A stretch of 8,261 nt of DNA. Origin: Bacillota bacterium (GTDB lineage Bacteria; Bacillota; Clostridia; Clostridiales; Clostridiaceae). Under the pieces are notes generated by a model. It was not told where the DNA came from. It did not search any database and saw nothing but the letters and a program-made list of their open reading frames with translations. Positions 6,436 through 8,261 of the stretch are shown piece after piece (the stretch's first letter is position 1; every line of letters starts with the position of its first letter). Where the stretch lies: contig JAEZDX010000275.1 of the NCBI GenBank assembly GCA_023417975.1, positions 1 to 8,261 of the forward strand. Reading direction: 5' to 3'. The position numbers and the translations under genes are program-made.

Positions 6436-7728
6436 TTATACAACAACCTTGCAGCTATCAACTAAAAGCTTAACTACCTTTTCATTAACTACATCAGTTT
6501 TTAAATATTCTCCCTGAGCTTTAATAAGAAGGTCTACTGTCTTTTCAATTTCATTTTCCCCATACTGCTTTGCAACTTCTTCAGCTCTCTTTTTAACTTC
6601 TTCATCAGAAGCAGTTACATTCTCAGCCTTTGCAATTTCTCCAATTACAAGATCGGATTTTATCTTTCTCTCAGCAGTATCTTTCATGTATTCTCTCATC
6701 TTTTCTTCGCTGCTTCCGGTATATTGATAGTAAGTAGCTAAATCAATACCTTGATATTTTAGCCTCATTTCCATATCTTTAAGCATAGCGTCTATTTCTT
6801 TATTTACCATAACTTCAGGTACTTCGATATTTGCATTATCGCATACTGCATTTATAACATTTTCTTCAAATTCTCTTGTAGCTCTGTCCTCATTTGTCTT
6901 TTCCATCTTAGTTCTGATATCGTTCTTCAGTTCATCAAGAGTGTCAAATTCAGATACTTCCTTTGCAAATTCATCATCAAGAGCAGGTAATTCCTTAGCC
7001 TTGATTTCCTTAACGGTAACCTCAAATACTGCTGGCTTACCATTTAGCTCTTCTCTTCCATAGCTTTCAGGGAAATTCACATTTACATTTTTCATTTCTC
7101 CAACTGCTGCGCCAATTAATTGGTCCTCAAAATTATCTATGAAGCTTTTTGAGCCGATTTCCAAAGAAAAATCTTTGCCCTCTCCGCCTTCGAAAGCTAC
7201 ACCATCAATGTAACCCTTAAAATCAATTATTGCCACATCACCATTTTCAACGGTTCCTTCAGTTTTTGTCTCAACTCTCGCATTTTTTTCCTGCATTGAC
7301 TTTAATTCAGTTGCTATCTCTTCATCAGTTACAGGATATATAGGTCTCTTTACCTCAACACCTTTGTATTCACCCAATTTAACTTCAGGCATAACAGTAA
7401 CTTTAGCAGTGTAAACCAAGTCTTTTCCTTCGCCTAAGTCAACAATATCTATTTCAGGATAATCTACTGGATTTATTTCTTGCTCTGTAAGAGCCTGAGG
7501 ATATGTATCTTCAATACATATATTCACTGCATCTTCATAAAATACTCCTTCTCCATACATCTTCTTTATTAAACTTATAGGAGCCTTTCCCTTTCTGAAT
7601 CCAGGAATATTGTACTTTTTACCATTCTTAGCATAAGCCTTCTTTATGGCTTCATTAAACTTTTCTGCTTCCACTGTTATTTCTAATTTTACAGTGTTTG
7701 TTTCCACCTTTTCAAATTTAACGTTCAT
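6436..7728 (-). CDS. tig: Trigger factor, ribosome-associated chaperone and prolyl isomerase
   Basis: Trigger factor binds near the peptide exit tunnel and shields nascent chains. The 430-residue product has the full three-domain layout. The N-terminal ribosome-binding domain (about 1-115) carries the signature GFRKGKAP (43-50). The FKBP-type peptidyl-prolyl isomerase domain spans about 150-245 (GDVAIIDFKGYIDG, then FIDNFEDQLIGA). The helical C-terminal substrate-cradling domain runs from about 250 to the end. AGGAGG lies ten bases before the ATG, a little far but acceptable. The gene has its own extended -10 promoter about 60 bases upstream and its own terminator, so it looks monocistronic. 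Standing directly before clpP-clpX is its usual place in bacteria and links folding of new chains to their degradation. No missing parts or frameshifts are seen. Confidence 0.97.
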   Translation of the reverse strand: MNVKFEKVETNTVKLEITVEAEKFNEAIKKAYAKNGKKYNIPGFRKGKAPISLIKKMYGEGVFYEDAVNICIEDTYPQALTEQEINPVDYPEIDIVDLGEGKDLVYTAKVTVMPEVKLGEYKGVEVKRPIYPVTDEEIATELKSMQEKNARVETKTEGTVENGDVAIIDFKGYIDGVAFEGGEGKDFSLEIGSKSFIDNFEDQLIGAAVGEMKNVNVNFPESYGREELNGKPAVFEVTVKEIKAKELPALDDEFAKEVSEFDTLDELKNDIRTKMEKTNEDRATREFEENVINAVCDNANIEVPEVMVNKEIDAMLKDMEMRLKYQGIDLATYYQYTGSSEEKMREYMKDTAERKIKSDLVIGEIAKAENVTASDEEVKKRAEEVAKQYGENEIEKTVDLLIKAQGEYLKTDVVNEKVVKLLVDSCKVVV

Positions 7729-7787
7729 TGCGTTTGTTCCTCCTAATCCGATAAAACCTTTTGATTACTAGATTTTCTAGCTAAGAT

Positions 7788-7817
7788 ATTATATCACATT
7801 TCGTTTTTTTTTCGCAA
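7788..7817 (-). promoter_or_regulatory. Promoter of tig with extended -10
   Basis: On the minus strand TTGCGA (7817-7812) is followed after 18 bases by TATAAT (7793-7788), preceded by TGA, which makes an extended -10 (TGnTATAAT). The spacer contains a run of nine A residues (7812-7804, overlapping the last base of the -35). It lies about 60 bases before the tig start codon, leaving a leader of about 50 bases. Confidence 0.65.
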
Positions 7818-7895
7818 ACATAATATACAATATTTTTAAAATTTATTATACCTCTACTTCAAAGAAATTTCAATTCATATTATAGCTGTATGAAC

Positions 7896-7931
7896 TAATC
7901 ACTAATAATTATTTGCCATTAACAGCGATTA
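7896..7931 (-). repeat. Weak imperfect inverted repeat after the TIM-barrel gene
   Basis: On the minus strand TAATCGCT (7931-7924) can pair with AGTGATTA (7903-7896) with one G-U pair across a 20-base loop. It lies 22 bases after the stop of the TIM-barrel gene. There is no U-run behind it, so it is at best a weak terminator and may be chance in AT-rich DNA. Confidence 0.25.
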
Positions 7932-7952
7932 ATATTCTATATGTTCCTGGTT

Positions 7953-8261
7953 TTACAAATTATATTTTTCACGAAGCATATTTTTGGCTTCAGTCAATTC
8001 CGTTTCCTTTTTGAAATTATCTCTGTAAACCTCCATGATGAAATCGCCGTTATATTTTATTTGTTCCAGCTCCATTAAAATCTCTGCATAATCTACTTTA
8101 CCATTTCCAGGAAGCAAACACACATTTTTATCATCTCTGTCGTTAATATGAATATTCTTTAAATCTTTTCCCATAGCTTGTATATATTCTACCGGTTTTA
8201 TTCCGGCCTTATAGGCTTGTTTTATATCCAATGTGAAACATAAAGGATACCTGCATTGCTC
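7953..8261 (-). CDS. Sugar phosphate isomerase/epimerase-like TIM-barrel protein, C-terminal part (cut by window edge)
   Basis: The reading frame is open to the right edge, giving 102 residues that end at a TAA. The apparent start at 8231 is a TTG (leucine) inside the frame and not a real start. The sequence LCFTLDIKQAYKAG, then KNIHINDRD, GNGKVDYAEIL and FIMEVYRDN follows the last strands of the xylose-isomerase-like TIM barrel (AP endonuclease 2 superfamily). In these enzymes the aspartate of the LD strand, the histidines near H-x-N/D and the late glutamate usually bind a divalent metal. The substrate cannot be told from this fragment; members include sugar epimerases, inosose-related enzymes and endonuclease IV relatives. 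Nothing links it functionally to the proteostasis genes, and tig has its own promoter after it. Confidence 0.8.
   Translation of the reverse strand, partial: EQCRYPLCFTLDIKQAYKAGIKPVEYIQAMGKDLKNIHINDRDDKNVCLLPGNGKVDYAEILMELEQIKYNGDFIMEVYRDNFKKETELTEAKNMLREKYNL

Noticed and set aside
8229..8231. TTG at 8231 as the start of a 92-residue protein
   Set aside because: The frame continues upstream with TIM-barrel residues (LCFT before LDIKQAY) to the edge, so the gene is simply cut by the window.

Overview
The window is a low-GC, tightly packed stretch read entirely from the minus strand. Its gene content and order (tig, clpP, clpX, lonB, lon, in transcription order from high to low coordinates) match the protein quality-control cluster of Firmicutes. 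The close match of LonB to the Bacillus/Clostridium form, the AT-rich spacers and the strong AGGAGG ribosome binding sites point to a member of the Clostridia. I cannot name the genus with confidence.

Layout from right to left, which is the direction of transcription. 8261-7953 is the C-terminal end of a xylose-isomerase-like TIM-barrel protein that is cut by the window edge. The 224-base spacer that follows holds a good extended -10 promoter for tig. tig (7728-6436) encodes trigger factor and ends in a clear intrinsic terminator. clpP (6215-5613) and clpX (5561-4272) lie 51 bases apart and end together in a second strong terminator, so they look like one transcript. A perfect 12-bp palindrome sits in the clpP upstream region. 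lonB (4033-2348) encodes the membrane-anchored LonB protease. A 169-base spacer with an inverted repeat and a candidate promoter separates it from lon, which starts at 2178 and runs off the left edge.

Working together, trigger factor meets nascent chains at the ribosome, ClpXP unfolds and degrades tagged or regulatory proteins, and the two Lon-type proteases remove misfolded or stage-specific proteins. This is a known conserved neighbourhood and not a new system.

The one clear anomaly is in lon. An in-frame TAA at 520-522 separates the N-terminal and AAA+ part (552 residues) from a fully open, well-conserved proteolytic domain (173 codons to the window edge) with its Ser/Lys dyad intact. The stop replaces what is normally a conserved lysine codon and falls at the junction between the AAA+ and protease domains. 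It is either a recent nonsense mutation, a sequencing error, or a split or recoded Lon.
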